A stretch of 64,000 bases of DNA, taken from assembly GCF_010731695.1 (NCBI RefSeq), contig NZ_AP022586.1, positions 1,612,001 through 1,676,000 on the forward strand. The letters are read 5' to 3'. The position numbers and the translations under genes are program-made. The notes under the pieces were generated by a model. That model ran no database searches. It was not told where the DNA came from and was given only the letters and a program-made list of their open reading frames with translations. The DNA is from Mycolicibacterium litorale. GTDB lineage: Bacteria; Actinomycetota; Actinomycetes; Mycobacteriales; Mycobacteriaceae. Below, in pieces: positions 38,619 to 48,034 of the stretch (the first letter of the stretch is position 1; each line of letters opens with the position of its first letter).

Positions 38619-39254
38619 ATGACACCGCTGACCACCCTGCTCACGCTGGCCGACTCCCGCCTGCCGACCGGCGGCCACGTCCACTCGGGCGGCGTCGAGG
38701 AAGCCGTCACCAGCGGGCTCGTCACGAATCTCGAGACGCTGCGCGCCTTCCTGGTCCGGCGGGTGCGCACCCAGGGTCTGGTGGCGGCGTCGCTGGCCGC
38801 CGCCGTGCACGCCGGAACGCTGACGGTCGCGGCGGCCGACCGCGAAACCGACGCGCGCACACCTGCTCCCGCGGCACGGGCGGCGTCCCGGGCGCAGGGC
38901 AGGGGACTGGCGCGGCTGGCTCGGCGCGTCTGGCCGGACCACGACTGGACCGTCCTGGGCCGCACCCCGCATCTGCCTGTCGCCTCGGGTGCGGTGGGCT
39001 CGGTGGCCGGCCTGACCCCGGAGCAGACCGCGCTGTCCGTCGTCTACACCACGATGACGGGATCGGCCACCGCCGCACAGCGGTTGCTCGCCCTCGACCC
39101 CGGGGACGTCGCCGCGCTGACCTTCGCGCTGGGCCCACTGTGCGACCACGTGGCGGCCGCGGCCGCCAAGGAGCCCGCCGACCTGTCCGATCCGCTGCTC
39201 GACGTGCTGGCCCAACGGCACAGCGACCGCGAGCGACCGCTGTTCGCTTCCTGA
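38619..39254 (+). CDS. ureF: Urease accessory protein UreF
   Basis: The 211-residue helical accessory protein forms a complex with UreD and UreG for nickel insertion into urease. The N-terminal block [24 protein letters not shown] is characteristic. Sequence and position (between ureC and ureG) leave little doubt, though UreF proteins are poorly conserved elsewhere. The ATG is at 38619, 9 bp after ureC; a GTG start inside ureC is not needed. Confidence 0.93.
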   Translation: MTPLTTLLTLADSRLPTGGHVHSGGVEEAVTSGLVTNLETLRAFLVRRVRTQGLVAASLAAAVHAGTLTVAAADRETDARTPAPAARAASRAQGRGLARLARRVWPDHDWTVLGRTPHLPVASGAVGSVAGLTPEQTALSVVYTTMTGSATAAQRLLALDPGDVAALTFALGPLCDHVAAAAAKEPADLSDPLLDVLAQRHSDRERPLFAS

Positions 39255-39265
39255 AAGGACTCGTC

Positions 39266-39946
39266 ATGCCCCCACATTTCCTGGACGGTCAACCCCACGG
39301 CCACGCCGACCGCCCCAAGCGGGTGCGGACACCGGGGGAGCCGCTGCGCATCGGCGTCGGCGGACCCGTCGGCTCGGGCAAGACCGCGTTGGTGGCCGCG
39401 CTGTGCCGCCAGCTGCGCGACGAACTCTCACTGGCGGTGCTGACCAACGACATCTACACCACCGAGGACGCCGACTTCCTGCGCCGCCACGCCGTGCTGC
39501 CCGACGACCGGATCGCCGCCGTGCAGACCGGCGGCTGCCCGCACACCGCGATCCGCGACGACATCACCGCGAACCTGGACGCGATCGACGACCTGATCGC
39601 CGGGCACGACCACCTCGACCTGATCCTCGTCGAATCCGGCGGTGACAACCTCACCGCGACCTTCTCCTCTGGACTGATCGACGTGCAGATCTTCGTCGTC
39701 GACGTGGCGGGTGGCGACAAGGTGCCTCGCAAAGGTGGTCCTGGCGTGACCTTCTCGGATCTGCTGGTCATCAACAAGACCGATCTCGCCCCGATGGTCG
39801 GCGCCGATCTGGACGTGATGCGACGCGACTCGACGAAGGTCCGCGGCGACCGGCCTTTCGTTCTCATCTCGCTGACCGACGATCCGACCGCCGGACCGGT
39901 GTTGGACTGGGTGCGCGCCCAGCTGCGGGTGCCGGTGCAGGGCTAG
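39266..39946 (+). CDS. ureG: Urease accessory GTPase UreG
   Basis: The 226-residue SIMIBI-class GTPase drives nickel delivery to urease. The P-loop is [11 protein letters not shown], the metal-binding CPH sits in [13 protein letters not shown], and the guanine-specifying motif is NKTDLAP. The N-terminal 25 residues include a short His-rich segment ([11 protein letters not shown]) that may bind nickel. ATG 39266 follows GAAAGGA. The frame is open far upstream, but that is the shadow of ureC/ureF. The stop shares one base with the ureD start. Confidence 0.96.
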   Translation: MPPHFLDGQPHGHADRPKRVRTPGEPLRIGVGGPVGSGKTALVAALCRQLRDELSLAVLTNDIYTTEDADFLRRHAVLPDDRIAAVQTGGCPHTAIRDDITANLDAIDDLIAGHDHLDLILVESGGDNLTATFSSGLIDVQIFVVDVAGGDKVPRKGGPGVTFSDLLVINKTDLAPMVGADLDVMRRDSTKVRGDRPFVLISLTDDPTAGPVLDWVRAQLRVPVQG

Positions 39947-40578
39947 TGCGCTCCGAGGTCTACATCGTCGCCTACCCCGGCCGCACGCCCCGTATCGAGC
40001 ACACCGGCGGGGTGGCGGTGCGCCGCACCGGATCCCACACCGTGCACCTCGTGTCGGCCGCGGCGACACCGCTGGGTGGGGACGTCATCAGCGTGCGCGT
40101 CGTCGTGGAACCCGGCGCCCGGTTGGCGGTGCGCAGCGCGGCCGCCACCGTGACGCTGCCGAGCGCCGCGACACCCGAGTCGCGCACCCACTGGGACGTC
40201 GAATCCGCGGGCGAACTGGACATCGACCCGCAACCGACCGTCGTCGCCGGCGCCTCCCGGCACCTGACCGAGACACGCATACGGCTCACCGGCGCCGGCA
40301 GCATCCGCCTGCGTGAACGGATCCAGATCGGCAGATCCGGTGAGCGCGAGGGGTTCTGGTCCGGCGCCCTGCACGCCGACGTCGACGGCGCGCCGCTGCT
40401 GCGGCACCGCGTCGAACTGGGCGGCGGTTCGGTGACCGACGACGTCATCGGCCGCCCGCTGGCCTGCGTCAGCGAATTACGGTACCCGGAGGCGACTTTC
40501 GACACCGAGGCGACGGTGCTGGCGCTGGCCGCGGGCGGATGTCTGGCGACCTGGCAGGGCGAGCGGCTGACTAACTAG
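39946..40578 (+). CDS. ureD: Urease accessory protein UreD/UreH
   Basis: The 210-residue beta-rich accessory protein is the scaffold on which UreF and UreG dock for urease activation. Conserved parts include HLVSAAATPLGGDVISVRVVVEPGARL and RERIQIGRSGEREGFWSG. The GTG overlaps the final base of the ureG stop (TAGTG). It is the last gene of the urease operon. Its 3' end overlaps the convergent ndh gene by 8 bp. Confidence 0.92.
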   Translation: MRSEVYIVAYPGRTPRIEHTGGVAVRRTGSHTVHLVSAAATPLGGDVISVRVVVEPGARLAVRSAAATVTLPSAATPESRTHWDVESAGELDIDPQPTVVAGASRHLTETRIRLTGAGSIRLRERIQIGRSGEREGFWSGALHADVDGAPLLRHRVELGGGSVTDDVIGRPLACVSELRYPEATFDTEATVLALAAGGCLATWQGERLTN

Positions 40579-41956
40579 CCGCCTGCTCCTTCTCGCGTTC
40601 GGTCTCGGTGACCGCCGCGGCGATCTCCTCGAGCTCCTCGATGCGTGTTCGGGCGTACGCCTGCTGTTCGGTGATCGTGAGCTGACCGCGTTTGGTCGAA
40701 AGGAACGTCACCGTCCAGGAGATCAGCGTGACGATCTTCGTCTTGAACCCGACGAGGTACACCAGGTGCAGCGCCAGCCACGCGAGCCAAGCGATGAACC
40801 CGCCGAATTCCAGCGGGCCGACCTTGGCCACGGCCGAGAACCGCGACACCGTCGCCATCGAGCCCTTGTCGAAGTACTCGAACGGCTGGCGGAACTTCGG
40901 GTTGGCGCCCTTGACCTCGTTCTTGATCAGCTTCGCGGCGTAACGGCCGCCCTGGATGGCGCCCTGCGCCATACCGGGCACGCCCTCGACCGCGGCCATG
41001 TCGCCGACGACGAACACGTTCGGGTGGCCCGGGATCGACAGGTCCGGCTGCACCTTGACGCGGCCGGCGCGGTCGACCTCGACGTCCGACTGCGCGGCCA
41101 GGTCGCGGCCGAGCGGGCTGGCCGCCACACCGGCCGACCACACCTTGCACGCCGACTCGATGCGCCGCAGGTTGCCGTCGGGATCCTTGACCGTGATGCC
41201 GTTGCGGTCCACGTCGGTGACCATCGCGTTGAGCTGGATCTCGACGCCCATCTTCTCCAGCCGCGCGGCCGCCTTCTTCCCCAGCTTCTCGCCCATCGGC
41301 GGCAGCACCGCGGGCGCCGCGTCGAGCAGGATCACCCTGGCGCTGGTGGGGTCGATGTGGCGGAACGTGCCCTTGAGCGTGTAGTCGGCGAGTTCGGCGA
41401 TCTGCCCCGCCATCTCCACGCCCGTCGGACCGGCGCCCACGACCACGAAGGTCAGCAGCTTCTCGCGCCGCTTGGGATCGCTGGACCGCTCCGCCTGCTC
41501 GAACGCGCCGAGGATGCGGGCACGCAGTTCCAGCGCGTCGTCGATCGACTTCATACCGGGCGCCCACTCCGCGAAGTGGTCGTTGCCGAAGTAGGACTGA
41601 CCCGCGCCTGCGGCGATGATCAGGCTGTCGTACGGCGTCGCGTAGTCGTGGCCCAGGAGCTCCGAGTGCACGAGCTTGTTCGCCAGGTCGATGTGCGTCA
41701 CATCGCCGAGCAGCACCTGCACGTTCTTCTGCTTGCGCAGCACCACGCGGGTGGCCGGGGCGATCTCGCCCTCGGAGATGATGCCCGTCGCCACCTGGTA
41801 GAGCAGCGGCTGGAACAGGTGGTGGGTGGTACGGGCGATCAGCTTGATGTCGACATCAGCGTGCTTAAGGGTCTTGGCGGCGCTCAGGCCGCCGAACCCC
41901 GACCCGATGATGACGACTTTGTGCCGATCCGTTGGAGTGGCTCCGGGATGGCTCAT
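40571..41956 (-). CDS. ndh: Type II NADH dehydrogenase
   Basis: The 461-residue monotopic membrane flavoprotein transfers electrons from NADH to menaquinone without proton pumping. The FAD fold is VVIIGSGFGGLSAAKTL and the NADH fold is TFVVVGAGPTGVEMAGQIAEL; the quinone-side motif is GMAQGAIQGGRYAAK. A C-terminal hydrophobic anchor (WLAWLALHLVYLVGF) precedes an amphipathic tail. ATG 41956 with GAGGAGC upstream gives the standard mycobacterial length. The open frame reaching 42343 adds Arg/Gly-rich residues of non-coding character. It is the ortholog of Rv1854c. Confidence 0.96.
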   Translation of the reverse strand: MSHPGATPTDRHKVVIIGSGFGGLSAAKTLKHADVDIKLIARTTHHLFQPLLYQVATGIISEGEIAPATRVVLRKQKNVQVLLGDVTHIDLANKLVHSELLGHDYATPYDSLIIAAGAGQSYFGNDHFAEWAPGMKSIDDALELRARILGAFEQAERSSDPKRREKLLTFVVVGAGPTGVEMAGQIAELADYTLKGTFRHIDPTSARVILLDAAPAVLPPMGEKLGKKAAARLEKMGVEIQLNAMVTDVDRNGITVKDPDGNLRRIESACKVWSAGVAASPLGRDLAAQSDVEVDRAGRVKVQPDLSIPGHPNVFVVGDMAAVEGVPGMAQGAIQGGRYAAKLIKNEVKGANPKFRQPFEYFDKGSMATVSRFSAVAKVGPLEFGGFIAWLAWLALHLVYLVGFKTKIVTLISWTVTFLSTKRGQLTITEQQAYARTRIEELEEIAAAVTETEREKEQAAS

Positions 41957-42066
41957 CAGTGCTCCTCGACGGGCGGGACGTGCGGAATCTCGCCCTCTAC
42001 GGTAGTCGGCGGTGCCCGGCATTGGGCACTCGGTCGGTTGTGGCTTATGCCACGCGGACGGCTGGA

Positions 42067-42996
42067 TTAAACGCCCAGCACGGGCTTCAACAAGGCGGCC
42101 ACGTCGGTGATGCCCCCCGGCTGGTAGCCGTTGAGGCTGGTGACGGGGCTCAGGATCACGCTGTCGACGCCCGCGTCGAGCACCTTGGTCTTGATCTGGT
42201 CGACGATCTGCTCGGCGCTGCCGTAGACGGCCTGCTGCTTGAAGTCGTCGGGGATGACATCGCCGGTGACGTTCTCGTCGATCATCGCCACCACCAGCAT
42301 GCTGGTCTCCAGCGTCGCCGGATCCCGGTCGATCTCTTCGCACCGCTGCTTGACGACCTCGATCTTGCGGGGCAGTTCGTCGAAGCCGGCGATGATGTTG
42401 AGGTGGTCGAAGTGGCGCGCGGCCAGCGGAATCGTCTTCTTCTCGCCGCTGCCGCCGATCATGAGCGGAATGTGGTCACGGAAGCGCGGCTCGGCCATCG
42501 CCTCCTTGGTGCGGTAGTACTTGCCCTCGACCGTGGGGCGCTTCCCCTCGAGCATCGGCAGGATGATCTCCAGCGCCTCGCCGAGCTTGTTGAAGCGGTC
42601 GGTGAAGGTGCCGAATTCGTAGCCGAGCGAATCGTGTTCGAGCTCGTACCAGCCGGTGCCCAGACCCAGGATCGCCCGGCCCTGACTGATCACGTCGAGC
42701 GTGGTGATCGCCTTGGCCAGCAGGGTGGGGTTGCGGTAGGTGTTGCCGGTGACCAGGGTGCCGAGCTGGACCCGCTCGGTGGCGGTGGCCAGCGCGCCCA
42801 GCGCGGTGTACGCCTCGAGCATCGGCTGGTCCGGGGTGCCGAGCCCCGGTAGTTGATAGAAGTGGTCCATCAGGAACACCGAGTCGAAGCCGGCGGCCTC
42901 GGCCTCGCGCGCCTGGGCGATGACAGTCGGGAACAGTTCGGCGACGCCGGTGCCGTAACTGAAGTTCGGGATCTGGAGTCCGAGTCGGATCGTCAC
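42067..42996 (-). CDS. LLM-class F420-dependent oxidoreductase (Rv1855c-like)
   Basis: The 309-residue TIM-barrel enzyme is of the luciferase-like monooxygenase superfamily. The start TIRLGLQIPNFSYGTG and the later ILGLGTGWYELEHDSLGYEFG are typical of the mycobacterial F420-dependent group. The presence of DSVFLMDHFYQLPGLG suggests a hydride-transfer rather than a luciferase role. The substrate is unknown. It lies 110 bp upstream of ndh on the same strand, and 18 bp downstream of the SDR gene, matching the order Rv1856c-Rv1855c-Rv1854c. Confidence 0.88.
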   Translation of the reverse strand: MTIRLGLQIPNFSYGTGVAELFPTVIAQAREAEAAGFDSVFLMDHFYQLPGLGTPDQPMLEAYTALGALATATERVQLGTLVTGNTYRNPTLLAKAITTLDVISQGRAILGLGTGWYELEHDSLGYEFGTFTDRFNKLGEALEIILPMLEGKRPTVEGKYYRTKEAMAEPRFRDHIPLMIGGSGEKKTIPLAARHFDHLNIIAGFDELPRKIEVVKQRCEEIDRDPATLETSMLVVAMIDENVTGDVIPDDFKQQAVYGSAEQIVDQIKTKVLDAGVDSVILSPVTSLNGYQPGGITDVAALLKPVLGV

Positions 42997-43014
42997 TCCG
43001 TCAACCCTATCGGT

Positions 43015-43701
43015 CTAGCCGAAGTTCGCCAGCGCACCTCTGCTGACATGCAGGGTCTGACCGGTGATATGGCGGGCCGCCGGGGTCGACAGGAACAGCG
43101 CCAGCCGGGCGATCTCCGCGGCCACCGCGGGGGAGGTGCTGGACAGTCCGTCGTACGACGGCTCTGCGCTCTTGCCGGTGGCGACGGCGTTGACCGTGAT
43201 CCCGCGCGTGCCGAAGTGCGCGGCCTGACCGGCCGTCCAGTCCGACACCGCGGCCTTGAGCGCGGCGTCGACGCTGCCCTCACGGGTCTGCGCGATGACG
43301 ACGTTCTCGGGGATGACGTTGACGATCGAGCCGCCCGACCGCAGATGGTCGCCGACGATCTGGACCGTGAGCACCGCCGAGAGCAGGGTGGTGTCCAGCG
43401 CACGGCGCCATGCCGTCGCCTGCTGGTCGAGGGTGAACGTGCGCGGATCCTCCGGGGCGAACTGCGGCGCGGGCACGTTGACGAGCGTGTCGAGGTGATG
43501 CGGGAACAGCGAGCGGGCCTCTTCGAGGCTGGCCGGGTCGGTGTTGTCGAAGACGATCGAGTCGACGTCGAGTTCCTTCGCCGTGATCTCGAGATCCTCC
43601 CGGCGCGCACCGCCGATCACCACCCGATGACCGTCGTCGCGGAACCCTGCCGCGATCGTGCGCCCCAGATCGGTGTCGCCGCCGGTGACCAGCACCTCCA
43701 T
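43015..43701 (-). CDS. Atypical short-chain dehydrogenase (Rv1856c-like)
   Basis: The 228-residue Rossmann-fold protein is homologous to Rv1856c. The cofactor loop is VTGGDTDLGRTIAAGF. Where the catalytic YxxxK would be expected, the sequence reads DAALK, so the tyrosine is missing while the lysine is kept. The family end HITGQTLHVSRGALANFG is normal. This suggests a nucleotide-binding protein without classical dehydrogenase activity. ATG 43701 is chosen because GAGGAGG lies eight bases upstream; another ATG at 43707 would sit too close to that site. Confidence 0.85.
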   Translation of the reverse strand: MEVLVTGGDTDLGRTIAAGFRDDGHRVVIGGARREDLEITAKELDVDSIVFDNTDPASLEEARSLFPHHLDTLVNVPAPQFAPEDPRTFTLDQQATAWRRALDTTLLSAVLTVQIVGDHLRSGGSIVNVIPENVVIAQTREGSVDAALKAAVSDWTAGQAAHFGTRGITVNAVATGKSAEPSYDGLSSTSPAVAAEIARLALFLSTPAARHITGQTLHVSRGALANFG

Positions 43702-43843
43702 CGCCATGACCTCCTCGTTGGCTCGACCGCAGCGCGCGTGGGCCGCGGTCACGCGTAGATGTTACTGGACGGTAGCTACCTCGGGTTAATCGACGCGCAG
43801 ACGATGCGGTATAGGCGCACGCCAGTGACCTAAGGTGCCCGGT

Positions 43844-44632
43844 ATGGGCCCCGCGCTACCCCGGTGGATCTACGTGCCGGCCGCCGTCGGCGCCCTGTTC
43901 GTGGTCCTGCCCCTGGTCGCGGTCGCCGCCAAGGTCGACTGGCCCCGGTTCACCGTGCTGGTCACCAGCGATTCGTCGGTCGCGGCGCTGGTGCTGAGCC
44001 TGCAGACGGCCGCCGCGAGCACGGTGCTGTGCGTGCTGCTGGGTGTGCCGATGGCGATGGTGCTGGCCCGCAGTCCGTCGCGGTCCGTGCGCGCGGTGCG
44101 TCCGGTGATCCTGCTGCCGCTGGTGCTGCCCCCGGTGGTCGGCGGCATCGCACTGCTCTACGCCTTCGGCCGACTGGGACTGATCGGCCGGTACCTCGAG
44201 GCCGGCGGAATCCAGATCGCGTTCACCACCACGGCCGTCGTGCTGGCGCAGACGTTCGTGTCGCTGCCGTTCCTCGTCATCGCGCTCGAGGGGGCGGCGC
44301 GGACGGCGGGCACCGACTACGAACTCGTCGCCGCGACGCTGGGCGCCCGCCCGTCGACCGTGTGGTGGCGGGTCTCCCTGCCGCTGCTCGCACCCGGCCT
44401 GGTGTCGGGGTCCGTGCTGGCGTTCGCACGGTCCCTCGGCGAATTCGGGGCGACGCTGACGTTCGCCGGATCTCGGGAGGGCGTCACCCGGACGCTGCCG
44501 CTGGAGATCTACCTGCAGCGGGAGAGCGATGCCGACGCCGCGGTGGCGCTGTCGGTGCTGCTGGTCGCGGTGGCGGCGGTGGTGGTCGTCGGCCTGGGGA
44601 GTCGCCGCCTGCGCGCCCAGGGCTGGACGTGA
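43844..44632 (+). CDS. modB: Molybdate ABC transporter permease ModB
   Basis: The 262-residue permease has five or six membrane helices and the conserved EAA-type loop ([22 protein letters not shown], then [32 protein letters not shown]) that contacts the ATPase. It is nearly the same length as M. tuberculosis ModB (Rv1858). ATG 43844 is listed; an in-frame GTG at 43835 is possible. The stop overlaps the modC GTG. The periplasmic binding-protein gene modA, which precedes modB in M. tuberculosis, is absent: only 142 bp separate modB from the divergent SDR gene. Confidence 0.93.
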   Translation: MGPALPRWIYVPAAVGALFVVLPLVAVAAKVDWPRFTVLVTSDSSVAALVLSLQTAAASTVLCVLLGVPMAMVLARSPSRSVRAVRPVILLPLVLPPVVGGIALLYAFGRLGLIGRYLEAGGIQIAFTTTAVVLAQTFVSLPFLVIALEGAARTAGTDYELVAATLGARPSTVWWRVSLPLLAPGLVSGSVLAFARSLGEFGATLTFAGSREGVTRTLPLEIYLQRESDADAAVALSVLLVAVAAVVVVGLGSRRLRAQGWT

Positions 44633-45705
44633 CCGGGCTCGCGCTGCGCGCTCGCGTCGAGCGCCGCGGCGTCGACGTCGAGTTCGCCGTCGGTGCGGGG
44701 GAGGTGCTGGCCGTACTGGGCCCCAACGGCGCAGGCAAGTCGACTGCGCTGCACGTGATCGCCGGGACGGTGCGCCCGGACGACGGCCTGGTACGGGTGG
44801 GCCAGCGTCTGCTCACCGACACCGCCGCCGCTGTGCACGTGCCGACCCACCGCCGCCGGGTCGGCCTGTTGCTCCAGTACCCGTTGCTGTTCCCGCATCT
44901 GCGGGTCGCCGCCAACGTCGCGTTCGGGTTGCGCAGCACCGGCCGCGCCAGGGCGGAAGCTGTTGCGGCAGCGCATCGTTGGCTCACCGAGGTCGGTGCC
45001 GACGACCTGGCGGGCCGGATGCCCCGGCAACTCTCGGGCGGTCAGGCGCAGCGGGTGGCGCTGGCGCGGGCGCTGGCCGCCGAACCCGAGGTGCTGCTTC
45101 TCGACGAACCGCTGGCCGGCCTCGACGTCGACGTCGCGGGCGCGATGCGCCGATTGCTGCGGCAGGTGCTGACCCGCGACGGCCGGTCCGCGGTCCTGGT
45201 CACCCACGACCTCGTCGACGTGGCGACACTGGCCGATCACGTGGTGGTGATCGACGGAGGCACGGTCGCCGAAGCCGGTCCCGCCGCGACGGTGCTGTCC
45301 GCCCCGCGCAGCCCGTTCGGGGCGCGCTTCGCCGGCGTGAACCTGGTGATCGGTTCGGCGGCCGAGGGCGGCGTCGTGCGGGCCGGCGCAACGGCGTGGC
45401 ACGGCGTAGCGGCCGCCGACGTCGTGATCGGCGCGCCGGCCGTGGCGATCTTCCGCCCCGCCGCGGTCGCGGTGTACCGGCAGCGTCCGCACGGCAGTCC
45501 CCGCAACACCGTCGAGGTCACGGTCGCGGAGGTGGACCACAGTGGACCCGCGGTGCGGGTGCGGGCGACCGAGCAGCCGGGCGGCGCGCCGGGCCTGGCC
45601 GCCGACATCACGGCGGAGTCGGCGAGCGAATTGCGGTTGGCGCCGGGGGACCGGGTGTTCATGGCGGTGAAGGCGCAAGAAGTCGCGCTTCATCCGGCGC
45701 CGTAA
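44629..45705 (+). CDS. modC: Molybdate ABC transporter ATPase ModC
   Basis: The 358-residue ATPase has Walker A (GPNGAGKST), the signature LSGGQAQR and Walker [12 protein letters not shown]. The last 65 residues form the molybdate-binding Mop domain ([21 protein letters not shown] onwards), which senses oxyanion inside the cell. The GTG overlaps the modB stop by 4 bp. A binding protein must be supplied from elsewhere, since modA is not adjacent. It corresponds to Rv1859. Confidence 0.93.
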   Translation: MTGLALRARVERRGVDVEFAVGAGEVLAVLGPNGAGKSTALHVIAGTVRPDDGLVRVGQRLLTDTAAAVHVPTHRRRVGLLLQYPLLFPHLRVAANVAFGLRSTGRARAEAVAAAHRWLTEVGADDLAGRMPRQLSGGQAQRVALARALAAEPEVLLLDEPLAGLDVDVAGAMRRLLRQVLTRDGRSAVLVTHDLVDVATLADHVVVIDGGTVAEAGPAATVLSAPRSPFGARFAGVNLVIGSAAEGGVVRAGATAWHGVAAADVVIGAPAVAIFRPAAVAVYRQRPHGSPRNTVEVTVAEVDHSGPAVRVRATEQPGGAPGLAADITAESASELRLAPGDRVFMAVKAQEVALHPAP

Positions 45706-45904
45706 CGGCCGGGGCTGGCCGTCCGAAATAGCGTGCAGACGAGCGTTCGACGGCCCCCGGCGTGGCGGCCGCGACCGAGCCTGCCCAGCAACGCACAGAA
45801 CTGCCATGTCCAGCGCAATTACAATTGCCAGCAATCTCCGCTCTGCTCCCAATAAAAGCAATTCGCACTTGCGTCACGGCGGTAACACGGTAGTTTCTTT
45901 CACC

Positions 45905-46885
45905 ATGGATGAGCCGGACGTGATGTCGACACGACGCAGGGGCCTGTCGAGGACGCTGGCGGCCGCGGCGGCCGCCGCCACCGCGGCGGCGCTGGCCCTG
46001 CCCACGGTGGCGGGCGCGCAACCCGCACCGCCGCCACCGCCTCCACCCCCCGCTCCCGCGCCTGCGGTCCCGGGGCCTCCGCCGGGTGAGCCGGCCCCGG
46101 TTCCCCCGCCGCCGCCGGCGGATCCGAACGCGGCCCCGCCACCCGCGGCGCCGAACGCTCCGCCGCCCCCTCCGGGCGATCCCAACGTTCCGCCGCCGCC
46201 ACCGGCACCGGAGCCCGGCCGCGTCGACAATGCCGCGGGCGGCCTGAGCTTCGTCGTGCCTGCCGGCTGGAAGGTCTCGGACGCGACGAACCTGTCGTAC
46301 GGACAGGCGCTCCTGACGAAGATCCCGCCGGAAGGCGTGACTGATCCGCCGAACGACACCAGCGTTCTGCTGGGCCGGCTGGACCTGAAGCTGTTCGCCG
46401 GCGCCGAGACCGACAACACCAAGGCGGCCACCCGCCTGGCGTCGGACATGGGCGAGTTCTTCATGCCGTTCCCCGGCACCCGCATCAATCAGGGCACCAC
46501 GCCGCTCAACGCCGACGGGATGCCCGGCGTCGCGTCGTTCTACGACGTGAAGTTCACCGACGCCAACAAGCCGAACGGTCAGATCTGGGCCGGTGTCGTG
46601 GGCAACCCGACGCCTGCCGGCGCGCCTCGTGGTCAGCGGACGCCGGAGCGTTGGTTCGTCGTCTGGCTCGGATCGGCCACCAACCCGGTGGACCGGGAGG
46701 CGGCCGTAGCGCTCGCCAATTCGATCCGGCCGTGGGCACCGCCGCCGCCCGCACCGCCTGCCCCGGCCGACCCGAACGTGCCGCCCCCGCCCCCGGACCC
46801 GAACGCGCCGCCCGCCCGTCCCGGCGTCGGCGTCGCGGTCCCGGTCGCGCCGGAGAACGCTCCGGGGATGCTGCCGCCCGCCTGA
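45905..46885 (+). CDS. apa: Apa, alanine- and proline-rich secreted antigen (fibronectin attachment protein)
   Basis: The protein has about 326 residues. A signal peptide ([14 protein letters not shown], cleavage after AGA) is followed by a Pro/Ala-rich stretch to about residue 100. The conserved globular FAP domain comes next ([20 protein letters not shown] through [28 protein letters not shown]), then a second Pro-rich tail. In M. tuberculosis Apa (Rv1860) the Pro/Thr segments are mannosylated and the protein binds fibronectin and host lectins. Here the tails have few Thr residues, so glycosylation may be lower. ATG 45905 is preferred; the frame extends back to 45806 with no ribosome site. 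Confidence 0.93.
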   Translation: MDEPDVMSTRRRGLSRTLAAAAAAATAAALALPTVAGAQPAPPPPPPPPAPAPAVPGPPPGEPAPVPPPPPADPNAAPPPAAPNAPPPPPGDPNVPPPPPAPEPGRVDNAAGGLSFVVPAGWKVSDATNLSYGQALLTKIPPEGVTDPPNDTSVLLGRLDLKLFAGAETDNTKAATRLASDMGEFFMPFPGTRINQGTTPLNADGMPGVASFYDVKFTDANKPNGQIWAGVVGNPTPAGAPRGQRTPERWFVVWLGSATNPVDREAAVALANSIRPWAPPPPAPPAPADPNVPPPPPDPNAPPARPGVGVAVPVAPENAPGMLPPA

Positions 46886-46918
46886 CGGCCAGAACCGACC
46901 GACCCGTACGTCGGGCTG

Positions 46919-47176
46919 CTACGGCCCGACGTACGGGATCTGGTTTCCGAGGTTGTTGACGTTGAGCAGGTAGCAGTTGGTGCCACCGAAGCCCATGGCT
47001 CCGGCGGTCACGCACCGCTCGAACGAGCCGTCCTGCGCGATCGGCCCGTCACAGGTCGTACCGCCGCCCCAGGGCGTCCATCCACCCTGGCAGCCCGCTG
47101 CGGCGGGTGCGGCGGTCCCCAGGGCGATCCCGCCGGCGGTCAGGGCCCCGATGGTCAGAGCGGTGAGGGTCTTCAT
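46919..47176 (-). CDS. Small secreted CDGP-type protein
   Basis: The 85-residue protein begins with a clear signal peptide (LTIGALTAGGIALGTAAPAAA). The mature part is Gly-rich with four cysteines (GCQGG, TTCDGPI, ERCVTAG, TNCYLL) that could form two disulphides. The CDGP motif identifies a small mycobacterial secreted family of unknown function. The ATG at 47176 is followed by a standard Lys-Thr signal start. It converges with apa, 33 bp apart, and is not obviously linked to it. Confidence 0.85.
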   Translation of the reverse strand: MKTLTALTIGALTAGGIALGTAAPAAAGCQGGWTPWGGGTTCDGPIAQDGSFERCVTAGAMGFGGTNCYLLNVNNLGNQIPYVGP

Positions 47177-47527
47177 GTCAGGTTCCTTCCTACCGAGCGC
47201 CGATGATGCTGCGGGGATCGGTCACACCGCAGGCGGAGACTTTGCTCACCGACGTGTGTGACCAACGTTTCAGGTGGGGCCACAGTGGCGCATGTGACGC
47301 AATATCGGCGGCTCGAGGGCGCCGCACACCGCGCATCGCCGCGTTCTCGCTCGGTGGCGTGCGGTCGTCCCCGCCTGTCAGAGCAGTGTCACCCGTATTC
47401 ACCTTCACCCCCGTCGGATCGCTCATGCGAGCTGTCGCGCTTCGCCGCGGAAGCATGAGGAACCGAACGGTTCCAGATTAATCCTCTGGAGACATTCGCG
47501 AAAGTTTGCCGAGAGCGAACGGTGACG
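47177..47527. other. Intergenic stretch without a convincing gene
   Basis: These 351 bases lie upstream of the CDGP gene and downstream of a hypothetical gene, both reading leftward. Two opposing open frames (47190-47456 and 47203-47481) mirror each other, lack ribosome sites and show no family features, so I do not call them. The part near the CDGP start should hold its promoter; no clear -10/-35 pair stands out. No hairpin terminator was seen. Confidence 0.6.
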
Positions 47528-47938
47528 TCACATTGCGGCGCGCGCCGCCTGCAGCCGGCCGACGAGGTCGCCGCGGCCGAAGCGGTAGAGCGGTCCGGTG
47601 CCGTCCTCGACGATGCGGCTCAGGCGGGCGAGCCCACGGACACCCAGTGGCTGCGGTGCCCGTAACCGCGCGACGACATCGTCGATGACCGGCCGTGCCG
47701 CGGCGACGTTGGTGCGGTGCACGGGGTTTCTCAGCCCACGCAGCGCTGTGCTGTCGCGGGAGTCGCTCACCGCGTCACAGAGGGTCCGTGCCATTGCCTC
47801 GCGTTTGCGGCGCGTGCTCAGTCGAGTGGCGCGCACCGCCAGCGCGGTGCCCGGTGCGACGGCTGCCCCGACCGCCAGCTCCGCATCGAGTCGCGAAGCC
47901 CGGACGGCGGCGAACAACCGTGCCTGCAGGGTCGTCAT
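47528..47938 (-). CDS. Hypothetical protein
   Basis: The 136-residue protein is rich in Ala and Arg and largely helical by composition (LQARLFAAVRASRLDAELAVGAAVAPG). It has no signal peptide or membrane helix and no motif I recognise. ATG 47938 is chosen, with AGGAG about ten bases upstream; a GTG three codons earlier is possible. The gene diverges from the CGNR regulator gene, and a palindromic region lies between them, so it may be a target of that regulator. Coding character is supported by strong third-position GC bias rather than by homology. Confidence 0.55.
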   Translation of the reverse strand: MTTLQARLFAAVRASRLDAELAVGAAVAPGTALAVRATRLSTRRKREAMARTLCDAVSDSRDSTALRGLRNPVHRTNVAAARPVIDDVVARLRAPQPLGVRGLARLSRIVEDGTGPLYRFGRGDLVGRLQAARAAM

Positions 47939-47978
47939 GGCACCCACGCTCCTCTCCAGTGACTACCGAAAACGCTAT

Positions 47979-48016
47979 ACCGGTCATGCTGACCGGTCAA
48001 CCTATTTTGTCGGTCA
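47979..48016. promoter_or_regulatory. Repeated ACCGGTCA elements, likely operator for the divergent pair
   Basis: ACCGGTCA occurs at 47979-47986 and 47992-47999, and the related GTCGGTCA at 48009-48016. The second copy is part of the perfect palindrome TGACCGGTCA (47990-47999). TATTTT at 48003-48008 may be the -10 of the regulator gene. Clustering of a palindrome in the 96-bp divergent region fits autoregulation by the CGNR protein. Confidence 0.5.
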
Positions 48017-48034
48017 CGCGCGTACGCTGGGACC

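Noticed and set aside
41957..42343. N-terminal extension of ndh by 129 residues
   Set aside because: The extra residues are Arg/Gly-rich and non-homologous, while the ATG at 41956 has a good ribosome site and gives the usual length.
47190..47481. Two opposing open frames upstream of the CDGP gene
   Set aside because: They have no ribosome site, no recognisable domain, and they mirror each other. One would also run over the promoter of the secreted protein gene.
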